From NCBI RefSeq assembly GCF_023078455.1, contig NZ_CP095740.1, forward strand, positions 856,001 through 920,000: 64,000 nt of DNA, read 5' to 3'. This DNA comes from Luteibacter aegosomatis (GTDB taxonomy: Bacteria > Pseudomonadota > Gammaproteobacteria > Xanthomonadales > Rhodanobacteraceae). Positions 9,071-17,595 of the stretch are shown in pieces. The stretch's first letter is position 1. Each line of letters begins with the position of its first letter. Below the pieces are notes generated by a model. That model saw nothing but the letters and a program-made list of their open reading frames with translations. It had not been told where the DNA came from and did not search any database. The position numbers and the translations under genes are program-made.

Positions 9071-10087
9071 TTACTTGGCGGCCATCAACGCCTTCGCCAT
9101 GTCGAGCATGCGGTTGGAGAAGCCCCACTCGTTGTCGTACCAGGAAAGCACCTTCACCAGCGTGCCGCCCATGACGCGGGTCTGGGTCGAATCGTAGATC
9201 GACGAATGCGGGTTGTGGTTGAAGTCGATCGACACCAGCGGCTTGGTGTTCACCGCGAGGATGCCCTTCAGCTTGCCGTTGGCGGCTTCGTTGATGGCGG
9301 CGTCGATTTCTTCCTTCGTGGTCTCGCGCGAGGCGGTGAAGGTGAGGTCGACCACCGAGACGTTGATCGTGGGCACGCGCATGGCGAAGCCGTCGAGCTT
9401 GCCGTTGAGTTCGGGCAGCACCAGGCCCACCGCGGCGGCGGCGCCGGTCTTGGTCGGGATCTGGCTGTGCGTGGCACTACGGGCGCGGCGCAGGTCCGAA
9501 TGGTAGACGTCGGTCAGCACCTGGTCGTTGGTGTAGGCGTGGATGGTGGTCATCAGGCCGTGCACGATGCCGATCTTCTCGTGCAGCACCTTGGCCAGCG
9601 GGGCCAGGCAGTTGGTGGTGCACGAGGCGTTGGAGATCACTTCGAGCTTCGAGGTGAGCTTGTCGTCGTTGACGCCCATCACGAAGGTGCCGTCCACGTC
9701 CTTGTCGCCCGGGGCCGAGATGATCACCTTCTTGGCACCGCCGGCGATGTGCGCGCTGGCCTTGGCCTTGGAGGTGAAGAAGCCGGTGGACTCCAGCACC
9801 ACGTCGACGCCGTGCTCGCCCCAGGGCAGCTTGGAGGGATCGCGCTCGGCGAACACCTTGATGCGGTCGCCGTTGACGATGAGGTCGCCGCCGTCCACCG
9901 ACACCTCGCCGGGGAACCGGCCGTGGGCGGTGTCGTACTGGGTCAGGTGGGCGTTCGTCTCGGCGTTGCCGAGGTCGTTGACGGCCACGATCTGGATGTC
10001 CTTGCCGTTCTGCTTGGCTTCGTAGAGCGCGCGCAAGACATTGCGACCGATGCGACCGTAACCGTTGATGGCGACCTTGATGGTCAT
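9071..10087 (-). CDS. gap: Glyceraldehyde-3-phosphate dehydrogenase (type I)
   Basis: The 338-residue enzyme oxidises glyceraldehyde 3-phosphate to 1,3-bisphosphoglycerate with NAD+. The Rossmann start [14 protein letters not shown], the catalytic [10 protein letters not shown] with its nucleophilic Cys, [11 protein letters not shown], and the C-terminal [17 protein letters not shown] are all present. I chose the ATG at 10087 ([11 protein letters not shown]); upstream in-frame sequence does not align with the family. It is divergent from the nuclease gene and separated from the other glycolytic genes pyk and fba by that nuclease. Confidence 0.98.
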   Translation of the reverse strand: MTIKVAINGYGRIGRNVLRALYEAKQNGKDIQIVAVNDLGNAETNAHLTQYDTAHGRFPGEVSVDGGDLIVNGDRIKVFAERDPSKLPWGEHGVDVVLESTGFFTSKAKASAHIAGGAKKVIISAPGDKDVDGTFVMGVNDDKLTSKLEVISNASCTTNCLAPLAKVLHEKIGIVHGLMTTIHAYTNDQVLTDVYHSDLRRARSATHSQIPTKTGAAAAVGLVLPELNGKLDGFAMRVPTINVSVVDLTFTASRETTKEEIDAAINEAANGKLKGILAVNTKPLVSIDFNHNPHSSIYDSTQTRVMGGTLVKVLSWYDNEWGFSNRMLDMAKALMAAK

Positions 10088-10262
10088 GAGCTGCCTCCGG
10101 GTGGGGAATGACACGACTGAAGATAAGGCCAGGGGCCGAAACCTCCATGGTAACGGAACGTCGCAGGGGGCGGCTTGCTGCATCGCCGCGATTTGTCATT
10201 CGTGCCTCAGTCGGGCTGTGGCACACTTGGCCGCTTGCCCGCCCGGAAACGTTTACCGTCCC

Positions 10263-11072
10263 ATGAAACCTCGTCCCAAGCGCCGCGCCATCGCCACCCT
10301 GCTGGCCCTCGCCATTACCGCCGCCGCGGGCTCCGTGCAGGCCTGGGGCGACATCGGCCACCGCATCGTCGCCGAACTGGCCTGGCGCCAGCTCGACCCG
10401 GCCGCGAAGGCCGAGGTGCAGCGCCTGCTCGCGACCGACGGCGACGATTCCCTCGCCGACATCGCCAGCTGGCCCGACCACCTGCGCAACGACCCGGAGC
10501 ACGAGGCCCTGGGCAAGGCCACCGGGCCGCTGCACTACATCAACTTCGCCACGAACTGCCGTTACGACGGCCCGGCCGACGCCTCGGCGCGCAACGTCGT
10601 GGGCGGCCTGGAGAAGTACGTCGCCATCCTGGGCGATCGCCACCGGTCGAACGCCGAACGCGCCGAGGCGCTGAAGTTCGTGGTGCACTTCGTCGGCGAC
10701 GTGCACCAGCCGCTGCACGCGGGCAACCGCGACGACAAGGGCGGCAACGACTACCAGGTCCAGTTCGGCGGCAAGGGCACCAACCTGCACCGCGTGTGGG
10801 ATTCGCAGATGCTCTACACCGCCGACCTCAAGTGGGATGCCTACGCCGACAAGCTCGCCGCCGAAGGCCCCGTGAAGCTTCCCCGCGCCAAGGGCGACGC
10901 CTACGTCCAGTGGGCGGAGGAATCCTGCTCGATCGTCGCCAGGCCCGGTTTCTACCCCAATGGACACAAGATCGACGACGCCTACGTCGCCAAGTACCTG
11001 CCCGTGGCGGAAACCCGCCTGCGCGAGGCGGGCAAGCGCCTGGCCGACCTGCTCGACAAGACGCTCGACTGA
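10263..11072 (+). CDS. Secreted S1/P1-type zinc nuclease
   Basis: The 269-residue protein is a single-strand-preferring nuclease or 3'-nucleotidase exported by Sec. The signal peptide MKPRPKRRAIATLLALAI ends in GSVQA, after which the mature protein begins WGDIGHR. In this family the N-terminal Trp is itself a zinc ligand, which fixes the cleavage site and hence the start at 10263. The remaining zinc ligands are seen in GHRIVAELAW, in SWPDHLR, and in VHFVGDVHQPLHAG followed by GGND. It would scavenge phosphate or nucleosides from external nucleic acids. Confidence 0.96.
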   Translation: MKPRPKRRAIATLLALAITAAAGSVQAWGDIGHRIVAELAWRQLDPAAKAEVQRLLATDGDDSLADIASWPDHLRNDPEHEALGKATGPLHYINFATNCRYDGPADASARNVVGGLEKYVAILGDRHRSNAERAEALKFVVHFVGDVHQPLHAGNRDDKGGNDYQVQFGGKGTNLHRVWDSQMLYTADLKWDAYADKLAAEGPVKLPRAKGDAYVQWAEESCSIVARPGFYPNGHKIDDAYVAKYLPVAETRLREAGKRLADLLDKTLD

Positions 11073-11115
11073 TCGCACGTCTCCCCATGAATTCGCACCC
11101 TCAAGGTAAGCACCG

Positions 11116-12585
11116 ATGACCGAAATCCAGGTTCGCCGCACCAAGATCGTCGCCACCCTCGGCCCCGCCACCGACGTGCCGGGCATGCTCGAGAAAATCC
11201 TGGAGGAGGGCGTGGACATCGTGCGCCTCAACCTCTCGCACGGCACGCCCGACGACCACCGCGCCCGCGCCAACGCCGTGCGCGCCGCGGCCGACGCCGT
11301 GGGCCGCGAGGTGGGCATCCTGGCCGACCTGCAGGGTCCGAAGATCCGCATCGAGAAATTCGCCGACGGCCCCATCGACCTGATGCCGGGCGACAGCTTC
11401 ACCCTCGACTGCCGGCCGGATGCGCCGGTCGGCGACCAGACCCGCGTGGGCGTGAGCTACTACGACCTGCCGCGCGACGTGGTGGCCGGCGACATCCTGC
11501 TGCTCGACGATGGCCTCGTGGCCCTGGCCGTGGTGGACGTGGTCGGCAGCGAGATCCACACCCGCGTCGCCATCGGCGGCCGCCTGTCCAACCGCAAGGG
11601 CCTGAACCGTCAGGGCGGCGGCCTCAGCGTGTCCGCGCTGTCCGACAAGGACCGCAACGACATCAAGCTCGCCGCCGAGATGGGCGCCGACTTCCTCGCC
11701 GTGTCCTTCGTGCGCTCGGCCGAAGACCTCCACGAAGCCCGCCGCCTGCTCCGCGAGGCCGGCGGCGACGCCGCCATCGTGTCGAAGATCGAACGCGCCG
11801 ACGCCATCCCCGTGCTGGGCGAGATCATCGACGCCTCCGACGTGGTGATGGTGGCCCGCGGCGACCTGGGCGTGGAGATCGGCGACGCCGAGCTGCCGGG
11901 CCTGCAGAAGAAGATCATCCGCGAGTCGGTGCTGCGCAACCGCTCGGTGATCACCGCCACGCAGATGCTCCAGTCGATGGTGCGCGCGCCGATCCCGACC
12001 CGCGCCGAAGTGCTCGACGTGGCCAACGCGGTCATCGACGGCACCGACGCGGTGATGCTCTCGGAAGAAAGCGCCGCCGGCGCCCACCCGGACAAGGCCG
12101 TGGCCGCCATGCGCCGCATCTGCCTCGGCGCCGAGCGCCAGTTCGAGCCGCGCGACGACCTGCGTCCGGGCACGCATTCGCTCGACCGTTCCGACCAGGC
12201 CATCGCCCTCGCGGCAATGCTGCTGGCCTCGCAGGTCGGCGTGCGCGCCATCGTCTCGCTCACCGAATCGGGCGCCACCGCGCAGTGGCTGTCGCGCTAC
12301 CGCTTCGCCGTGCCCATCTACGCGATGTCGCCGTCCGACGTGGCCCGCCGCCGCATGCTGATGCTGCGCGACGTGCAGCCGGTGGCGTTCGAGACCGGCA
12401 AGCTCGACCCGGCCCACACCGCCCGCGCCGCGCTCCAGCACCTGTTCGCGCTGGGCAAGCTGGCCAAGGGCGACCGCGTGATCCTCACCCACGGCGACCA
12501 CATCGGCAGCCATGGCGGTACCAACACGCTGAAGCTGCTGGTCATCGGCGACGACGGCATCGCGGACAGCCTGCGCGACCTGTAA
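11116..12585 (+). CDS. pyk: Pyruvate kinase
   Basis: The 489-residue enzyme transfers phosphate from phosphoenolpyruvate to ADP. It shows RRTKIVATLGPATD at the N-terminus, the substrate motif RLNLSHGT, the active-site signature SKIERADAIPVLGEI with the catalytic Lys and metal-binding Glu, VARGDLGVEI, and GTDAVMLSEESAAG. The B domain (about 70-165) and the C-terminal allosteric domain (about 350-489) are complete. It follows the nuclease by 43 bp and is followed by a palindrome with hairpin potential that probably terminates it. Confidence 0.98.
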   Translation: MTEIQVRRTKIVATLGPATDVPGMLEKILEEGVDIVRLNLSHGTPDDHRARANAVRAAADAVGREVGILADLQGPKIRIEKFADGPIDLMPGDSFTLDCRPDAPVGDQTRVGVSYYDLPRDVVAGDILLLDDGLVALAVVDVVGSEIHTRVAIGGRLSNRKGLNRQGGGLSVSALSDKDRNDIKLAAEMGADFLAVSFVRSAEDLHEARRLLREAGGDAAIVSKIERADAIPVLGEIIDASDVVMVARGDLGVEIGDAELPGLQKKIIRESVLRNRSVITATQMLQSMVRAPIPTRAEVLDVANAVIDGTDAVMLSEESAAGAHPDKAVAAMRRICLGAERQFEPRDDLRPGTHSLDRSDQAIALAAMLLASQVGVRAIVSLTESGATAQWLSRYRFAVPIYAMSPSDVARRRMLMLRDVQPVAFETGKLDPAHTARAALQHLFALGKLAKGDRVILTHGDHIGSHGGTNTLKLLVIGDDGIADSLRDL

Positions 12586-12592
12586 GTCCCTG

Positions 12593-12670
12593 TTCGCCGA
12601 TGCGATCGGCTCCCACCCCTTCGGTAGCCACCTCGCTACCGAAGGGGTGGGAGCCGATCGTATCGGCGAA
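12593..12670. repeat. REP-like palindrome, copy 2
   Basis: The 35-bp arms at 12593-12627 and 12636-12670 differ at a single position that still allows a G-U pair in RNA. The sequence is nearly identical to copy 1. It begins 8 bp after the pyk stop codon and lies between two genes on the same strand. Confidence 0.95.
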
Positions 12671-12766
12671 ACCCGGGTGCGACATCGCACGACGGCGCGA
12701 ATTCACACGCACCGCATGCGGCCACGGCGTTAAACTGCACGCCCAGGTAAAGCCACCGAGGGCGTC

Positions 12767-13213
12767 ATGAACCGCAATTCTCTCCGCACCGGCGCCATCG
12801 CCGCCGCCATTGCCCTTCTCCTCGTGTCCGGTGCCGCCGAGGCGCAGAACCTCCGCCGCGTCGCCCCGGAGAACCTGACCGGGTACTGGTTTCTGACCAC
12901 CAAGTCGGTCAGTCCCGACATTCCCAACACCGGCAGGAACCTCAACCAGCCGACGTGTGTCGCGGTGTCGTACATGATCGGCTCCGACGGCCGCCCGCAG
13001 AACGCGAAGATCGAAAAAGTAGTGCCGGAGGGAGACCTCGGCCAGGTCGGCCTGAGCATCGTCAACCAGCTTTCCTACGTGAAGGGCACCCAGAACGGTA
13101 CGGCCGTTCCGGTGCAGACCTATTACGTGACCGGCTTCAACCTGCCGGAGGATCCCGCGAAAAAAACCGAGATCCTCAAGAAGTGCGCCCTGCCAGGCTA
13201 CCAGACCACTTGA
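12767..13213 (+). CDS. Small periplasmic protein with TonB C-terminal-like domain
   Basis: The 148-residue product has a signal peptide MNRNSLRTGAIAAAIALLLV with cleavage expected after GAAEA. The mature part (CVAVSYMIGSDGRPQNAKI, then VGLSIVNQLSYV and TAVPVQTYYVTGFNLP) follows the beta-alpha-beta pattern of the TonB/TolA C-terminal domain but lacks any membrane anchor or proline-rich linker. It therefore resembles stand-alone TonB-like secreted proteins common in Xanthomonadales, similar in type to the product at 8089-8976. Function unknown. It stands alone between pyk and fba. Confidence 0.8.
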   Translation: MNRNSLRTGAIAAAIALLLVSGAAEAQNLRRVAPENLTGYWFLTTKSVSPDIPNTGRNLNQPTCVAVSYMIGSDGRPQNAKIEKVVPEGDLGQVGLSIVNQLSYVKGTQNGTAVPVQTYYVTGFNLPEDPAKKTEILKKCALPGYQTT

Positions 13214-13316
13214 TCGCGCCGCACAACGGCTTTTGCTCCAAGCTCCCCTATACTTCGCTTTTTTCGTCATCGCCCCGTTTCCTTCGGGGGCATACCACTA
13301 CTTCCACGGAGTTCGC

Positions 13317-14339
13317 ATGAGCATCGAAAACCTCGAACAGATCGCGCAGGCGATGGTCGCCCCGGGCAAGGGCATCATCGCCGTCGACGAGTCGGCCTCG
13401 ACCATCAAGAAGCGCATCGAGGCCGTCGGCCTGGAGAACACCGAGGAAAACCGCCGCAAGTACCGCCAGCTGCTGCTGACGGCTCCCGGCCTGGGCGAGT
13501 ACATCTCCGGCGCCATCCTGTTCGACGAAACCATTCGTCAGAAGACCGACGACGGTCGCACGATGGTCGATGCCATGAAGGCGGCCGGCATCATCCCGGG
13601 CATCAAGGTCGACAAGGGCACGCACCCGCTGGCCGGCTTCCCGAACGAAGTGGTCACCGAAGGCCTCGATGGCCTGCGCGAGCGCCTCCAGGAGTACGCC
13701 AAGCTCGGCGCGCAGTTCGCCAAGTGGCGTGCCGTCATCAAGATCACCGACGACACGCCGACCTCGGCCGCCGTCGAGGCCAACACGCATGCACTGGCCC
13801 GTTACGCCGCGCTCTGCCAGGAGGCCGGCCTGGTTCCGATGGTGGAACCCGAAATCCTGATGGACGACAAGGACAGCGTGCACGATATCGATACCAGCTT
13901 CGCCGTGCACAAAGAGGTGTTGCAGAGCCTGTTCGCCCAGCTCGAACTCAACAACGTCGAGCTCAAGGCGCTGATCCTGAAGGTCAGCATGGTCATCCCG
14001 GGCAAGTACGCACCGAAGGAAGACCAGGTGGATGCCGAGGACGTGGCCAACGCCACCGTCAGCGTCTTCCAGTACGCCGTGCCGGCCGCCGTGGCGGGCA
14101 TCGTGTTCCTCTCGGGCGGCCAGGAAGACCAGCAGGCGACCGAAAACCTCAACGAGATCAACAAGCTCGGTCCGCACCCCTGGCCCATCAGCTTCTCGTA
14201 CGGCCGCGCGCTGGTCTCCAAGGCCCTCGAAACCTGGGCGAAGGACCAGAGCGCCAACTACGACGCCGCGCAGAAGACGGTGGTCGAGCGGGCGAAGGAG
14301 AACAGCCTCGCCGCGCAGGGCAACTGGAAGAAGAAGTAA
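13317..14339 (+). CDS. fba: Class I fructose-bisphosphate aldolase
   Basis: The 340-residue protein is a eukaryote-like, Schiff-base (metal-independent) aldolase. Recognisable segments are KGIIAVDESASTIKKR near residue 20, KWRAVIKI (substrate Lys), EPEILMDD, and the Schiff-base lysine region LKALILKVSMVIPG. FLSGGQ and PISFSYGRALVSKAL lie in the phosphate site. The ATG at 13317, preceded by GGAG, gives the family N-terminus MSIENLEQIAQAMV. It lies with pyk in a glycolytic neighbourhood and is followed by a strong terminator. Confidence 0.97.
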   Translation: MSIENLEQIAQAMVAPGKGIIAVDESASTIKKRIEAVGLENTEENRRKYRQLLLTAPGLGEYISGAILFDETIRQKTDDGRTMVDAMKAAGIIPGIKVDKGTHPLAGFPNEVVTEGLDGLRERLQEYAKLGAQFAKWRAVIKITDDTPTSAAVEANTHALARYAALCQEAGLVPMVEPEILMDDKDSVHDIDTSFAVHKEVLQSLFAQLELNNVELKALILKVSMVIPGKYAPKEDQVDAEDVANATVSVFQYAVPAAVAGIVFLSGGQEDQQATENLNEINKLGPHPWPISFSYGRALVSKALETWAKDQSANYDAAQKTVVERAKENSLAAQGNWKKK

Positions 14340-14368
14340 GCGACGGGCGGTTTTCGCCGTCTAGATCG

Positions 14369-14399
14369 AAAAAGGCGCCGCTTCGTCGGCGCCTTTTTC
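14369..14399 (+). terminator. Rho-independent terminator of fba
   Basis: Stem AAAGGCGCCG (14371-14380) pairs with CGGCGCCTTT (14387-14396) around the loop CTTCGT and runs into a T-tract. Confidence 0.9.
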
Positions 14400-14509
14400 T
14401 TGTGACGAAGTCGGCCTTTTCGCCGGACAGCCATTGCGGCCGTTCATGACAGCGGCTCCAATCGCGCGAATGGGCGTCGATCGGCGCCCCACGGGCTCGG
14501 GATGGTCGA

Positions 14510-15934
14510 ATGAAACAGCGTGGTTGGGTCGCCCTGGCGGCCTCGTTGGCGTGCGTGGCGGCCGGTTCGGCCGTGTGGCGGGACCGCGATAGGGTCCAGG
14601 TCCCAGCGATGACCGCCGATGCCGGATCCGGCCCTTCGGTTGCCGAGCCGAAGGCGCCGGACGGTGCGCGCGTCGCCATCGACGCACGCGTGCATGGCCC
14701 GGGCGCCACGTCGAGCGCCGGTGGCGCCGCGCTGCCCTTGCTGGCCCTGACGGGTTCCGAGCCACCGCGTCGCGAGGGCGTATTTACCTGGTATCCCGTT
14801 CGCATCGATGAAAAACAGGCCCGGGCCGCGATGACGAGCGGAGGTCGCCTGTCGATCCCGACGCCGGGCGGTTCACGCATGAGCCTGGCCTTCGAGCACG
14901 CGGTCGACCATGGTGACGGCAACTGGAGCTGGGTCGGCAAACCCGATGGCGTGGACGGCACGCAGCGCGCCGTGATCACGTTCGGCCCCGACGCCACGGT
15001 GGCCACCTTGCCCGACAGTGAAGGACGCCAGTTGACGTTGACGACGCAAGGCGGCCAGACCTTCATGGTGTCCGCGCCGTTGTCGAGCCTGCACGTGGGC
15101 GTGAATCCGCTCGGCGACGGCATCCGGCCGGTGCAGCCCGGCGGTACCGTCGGCGCGCTCGACGCGGCCGACCAGCCGCTGGCGAACCCCGACGGGACGG
15201 CGAAAGCCGGTGCCGGTGGCGCCACGACGGTGGACGTACTCGCCATCTACTCCAGCGGCTTTCGCAAGGCCAAGGGCAGCGCATCGGCCGCGGTAACGGC
15301 GCTGACCAACCGTTTCGACGTGGCGAACCAGGTGCTGGGCAATTCGCAGGTGAACGCCTCGTTCCGCATGGTGCGCACCCAGGAAGCGCAGGCACCCGAC
15401 GATACCGACAATACGCAGATGCTCGAGTCGATCCGCACCGGTACGCCCTGGATCCAGGCGATGCGCGACCAGTCGGGCGCGGACCTGGTGACCTTCGTGC
15501 GTGAATACGACGCCGCCAACAACGGTTGCGGCGTGGCCTACATTCCGCCGGGTAACTATGCGAACGACGCCGACCTGATGTATTCGGTGGTGAGCGACGG
15601 CAGCCTCCCCACGGGCTATTACTGTGAAGCCACCACGCTGGCGCATGAGCTGGCGCACAACCTCGGCGCGCAGCACAACCACGAACAGGACGCCACGGGC
15701 GGTCTGTTTCCGTACTCGTACGGTTACCGCAACTTCGCCGCGCAGTTCTACGACGTGATGGCCTACGGTCCCGACGCCAACGAGCGTATCTGGACGTATT
15801 CCAATCCGTCCGTGACCCTCTGCAAGGGCTTGCCTTGCGGCGTGGTCGACTACGCCGATGTGGCGCGCACGCTGCGCTACACGATGCCCATCGCGGCCGG
15901 TTTCCGCACCACGAGGGTGCCGGCGAAGCCCTGA
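14510..15934 (+). CDS. Secreted zinc metalloprotease of the metzincin (reprolysin-like) type
   Basis: The 474-residue protein carries an N-terminal hydrophobic export segment (WVALAASLACVAAGSAV), a pro-region to about residue 240, and a catalytic domain that starts at TTVDVLAIYSSGFRKA. The zinc site HELAHNLGAQHNH matches HExxHxxGxxH of metzincins, and YDVMAYG supplies the Met-turn. Family members are secreted endopeptidases; some bacterial relatives cleave N-terminal to Asp, but substrate specificity cannot be read here. The start at 14510 gives the signal peptide directly. It stands alone between the fba terminator and a membrane transporter gene. Confidence 0.92.
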   Translation: MKQRGWVALAASLACVAAGSAVWRDRDRVQVPAMTADAGSGPSVAEPKAPDGARVAIDARVHGPGATSSAGGAALPLLALTGSEPPRREGVFTWYPVRIDEKQARAAMTSGGRLSIPTPGGSRMSLAFEHAVDHGDGNWSWVGKPDGVDGTQRAVITFGPDATVATLPDSEGRQLTLTTQGGQTFMVSAPLSSLHVGVNPLGDGIRPVQPGGTVGALDAADQPLANPDGTAKAGAGGATTVDVLAIYSSGFRKAKGSASAAVTALTNRFDVANQVLGNSQVNASFRMVRTQEAQAPDDTDNTQMLESIRTGTPWIQAMRDQSGADLVTFVREYDAANNGCGVAYIPPGNYANDADLMYSVVSDGSLPTGYYCEATTLAHELAHNLGAQHNHEQDATGGLFPYSYGYRNFAAQFYDVMAYGPDANERIWTYSNPSVTLCKGLPCGVVDYADVARTLRYTMPIAAGFRTTRVPAKP

Positions 15935-16017
15935 CCGGGTATGCGAGGATGGATTCTGTCGCCATGACGTCGCGCGTGGCGCATGATCAGGCCGACCCAG
16001 GGGTTCAGGAGCCGCCG

Positions 16018-16713
16018 ATGCCGTACCTTCACCGTGAGCGCCATGCCACCGGACGCATGGGGTGGCTGCGGGCCGCCGTTCTCGGTGCCAACGACGGCAT
16101 CGTGTCGACGGCCAGCCTGGTGATGGGCGTGGCGGCGGCCCACGCGACACCATCGGCGATCCTGACCGCGGGCACGGCCGGGCTGATGGCCGGCGCCATG
16201 TCGATGGCGGCGGGCGAATACGTATCGGTCCAGTCGCAGGCCGACAGCGAAAACGCCGATCTGGCCCGCGAAAAGGAAGAACTCGCGAACGACGTGGAAG
16301 GTGAGCACAAGGAATTGGCGGCCATTTACGTCGGTCGTGGGCTCGACCCGTCACTGGCTCGCCAGGTCGCCGAGCAATTGATGGCACACGACGCACTGGA
16401 CGCGCACACCCGCGACGAGCTGGGTATCACCGCCACGCTAAGGGCACGTCCCCTCCAGGCGGCAGCGGCTTCCGCGATCAGCTTCGCCACCGGTGCCGCT
16501 TGCCCGCTGCTCGTCGTTGCATGGGCTCCCGCCTCCGGCCTCCTGGGGTGGGTCTTCCTCACCGCATTGGTGTTCCTCGCGGTGCTCGGTGGCATCGCGG
16601 CTCGCACCGGAGGCGCGAGCGTCCGGGTGGGCGCGTTGCGAATCACCGTATGGGGCGCGCTGGCCATGGCGATGACTACCCTGGTAGGAACGCTTTTCGG
16701 CGGTGTCGGCTAG
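16018..16713 (+). CDS. VIT1/CCC1-family iron/manganese transporter
   Basis: The 231-residue membrane protein shows the VIT family N-terminus WLRAAVLGANDGIVSTASLVMG and the second helix GLMAGAMSMAAGEYVSV, followed by a charged cytoplasmic segment (about 75-150: KEELANDVEGEHKELA, then RDELGI) and three C-terminal helices. In yeast and plants this family moves Fe2+ or Mn2+ out of the cytosol; in bacteria it is thought to do likewise. I chose the ATG at 16018 because AGGAG lies seven bases upstream; in-frame starts further left add a low-complexity extension. Confidence 0.92.
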   Translation: MPYLHRERHATGRMGWLRAAVLGANDGIVSTASLVMGVAAAHATPSAILTAGTAGLMAGAMSMAAGEYVSVQSQADSENADLAREKEELANDVEGEHKELAAIYVGRGLDPSLARQVAEQLMAHDALDAHTRDELGITATLRARPLQAAAASAISFATGAACPLLVVAWAPASGLLGWVFLTALVFLAVLGGIAARTGGASVRVGALRITVWGALAMAMTTLVGTLFGGVG

Positions 16714-16720
16714 CGGGTTC

Positions 16721-16756
16721 CAAAAAAGAAACCCCCGGGACGGCGTCCCGGGGGTT
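16721..16756 (-). terminator. Rho-independent terminator of the outer-membrane barrel gene
   Basis: Arms AACCCCCGGGA (16730-16740) and TCCCGGGGGTT (16746-16756) form a perfect 11-bp stem. Read on the minus strand the hairpin is followed by TCTTTTTTGG, a classic U-tract. It may also stop the convergent VIT gene. Confidence 0.85.
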
Positions 16757-16799
16757 GCGGCGACCAAAGGCCGGTTTCGTCGCCGGCCTCTTTCATCGA

Positions 16800-17384
16800 T
16801 CAGAAGCGATATTCGGCGCTGATCGACGCCATGTTGGTCGACAGGTCGACACCGTGCTTGTCGGCATCGTAGTGGTCGTAGTTGATGCCCAGGCTCCAGT
16901 TGTTGCTGAAGTCGTAGCCCACGCCCGCACCGGCGTACCAGCTGGTCTTGTCGATGCTGTGGCGATCGGGGTCGTCGTTGCTCAGGCCATGGCCCTGCCA
17001 ACCGTAGATGCCACCGCGGGCGCTCACGTACCACTGCGGGGTGATGTTGAAGTGACCGTTCACGCCGGCCGTCCAGCCATGCAGCTCGGACTTGCGGCGG
17101 TCGACCACGCGGTTGCCGTTGAACAGGCTCTTGGCGTTGATGTTGCCGAGGTCGTTGTAGCCCACTTCGACGCCGAGCGCGGCCCACGGCGACACCGTCC
17201 AGCGATAACCGCCATTCAGCGCGTAACCCGTGTCGTGGCCGTCGTAGCGGCCCTTGTCGACGGAGGTGCGGCCGACGTTGCCGTTGACGAACCAGCCACC
17301 GGCGCCATTGGCGTCCTGTGCGAAGGCGGGTGCGGCGACGGCGCCGGCGGCCACGAGGGCAAGGGCGATGAGGGTCTTCTTCAT
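16800..17384 (-). CDS. Outer-membrane beta-barrel protein (OmpA/OmpX-like small barrel), paralog 1
   Basis: The 194-residue protein has a signal peptide MKKTLIALALVAAGAVAAPA ending FAQD, then alternating amphipathic strands (GWFVNGNVGRTSV, TGYALNGGYRWTVSP, LGVEVGYNDLG and others) typical of an eight-stranded barrel. The final residues SISAEYRF end in Phe, the BAM recognition signature of outer-membrane proteins. It is a close paralog of the next gene upstream on the same strand. Function is unknown; family members serve in adhesion, permeability or stress response. Confidence 0.9.
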   Translation of the reverse strand: MKKTLIALALVAAGAVAAPAFAQDANGAGGWFVNGNVGRTSVDKGRYDGHDTGYALNGGYRWTVSPWAALGVEVGYNDLGNINAKSLFNGNRVVDRRKSELHGWTAGVNGHFNITPQWYVSARGGIYGWQGHGLSNDDPDRHSIDKTSWYAGAGVGYDFSNNWSLGINYDHYDADKHGVDLSTNMASISAEYRF

Positions 17385-17539
17385 GGTGGAACTCTCCTGC
17401 TTTATTTTTTTTGAGCGGCGGCGACCTAGGGGGATGTCGTCTACGCTGCCTGCGCACGGCGGGGTGTCGTGCGTCGGACCTTAGATGTGGCGCTCTGGCA
17501 GGGATTCAACACCGCTTAGTTCAATATTAAGAAACGATT

Positions 17540-17570
17540 AAGCCGCGACGGTTGCCCGCCGCGGCTCAAT
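17540..17570 (-). terminator. Possible terminator of the second barrel gene
   Basis: GCCGCG and CGCGGC arms flank a 12-nt loop, and the minus strand continues TTAATCGTTTCTT. The stem is short, so this is a weaker candidate than the other terminators listed. Confidence 0.45.
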
Positions 17571-17595
17571 GCGTTGCGCCACAAGGCTTCGGTGT

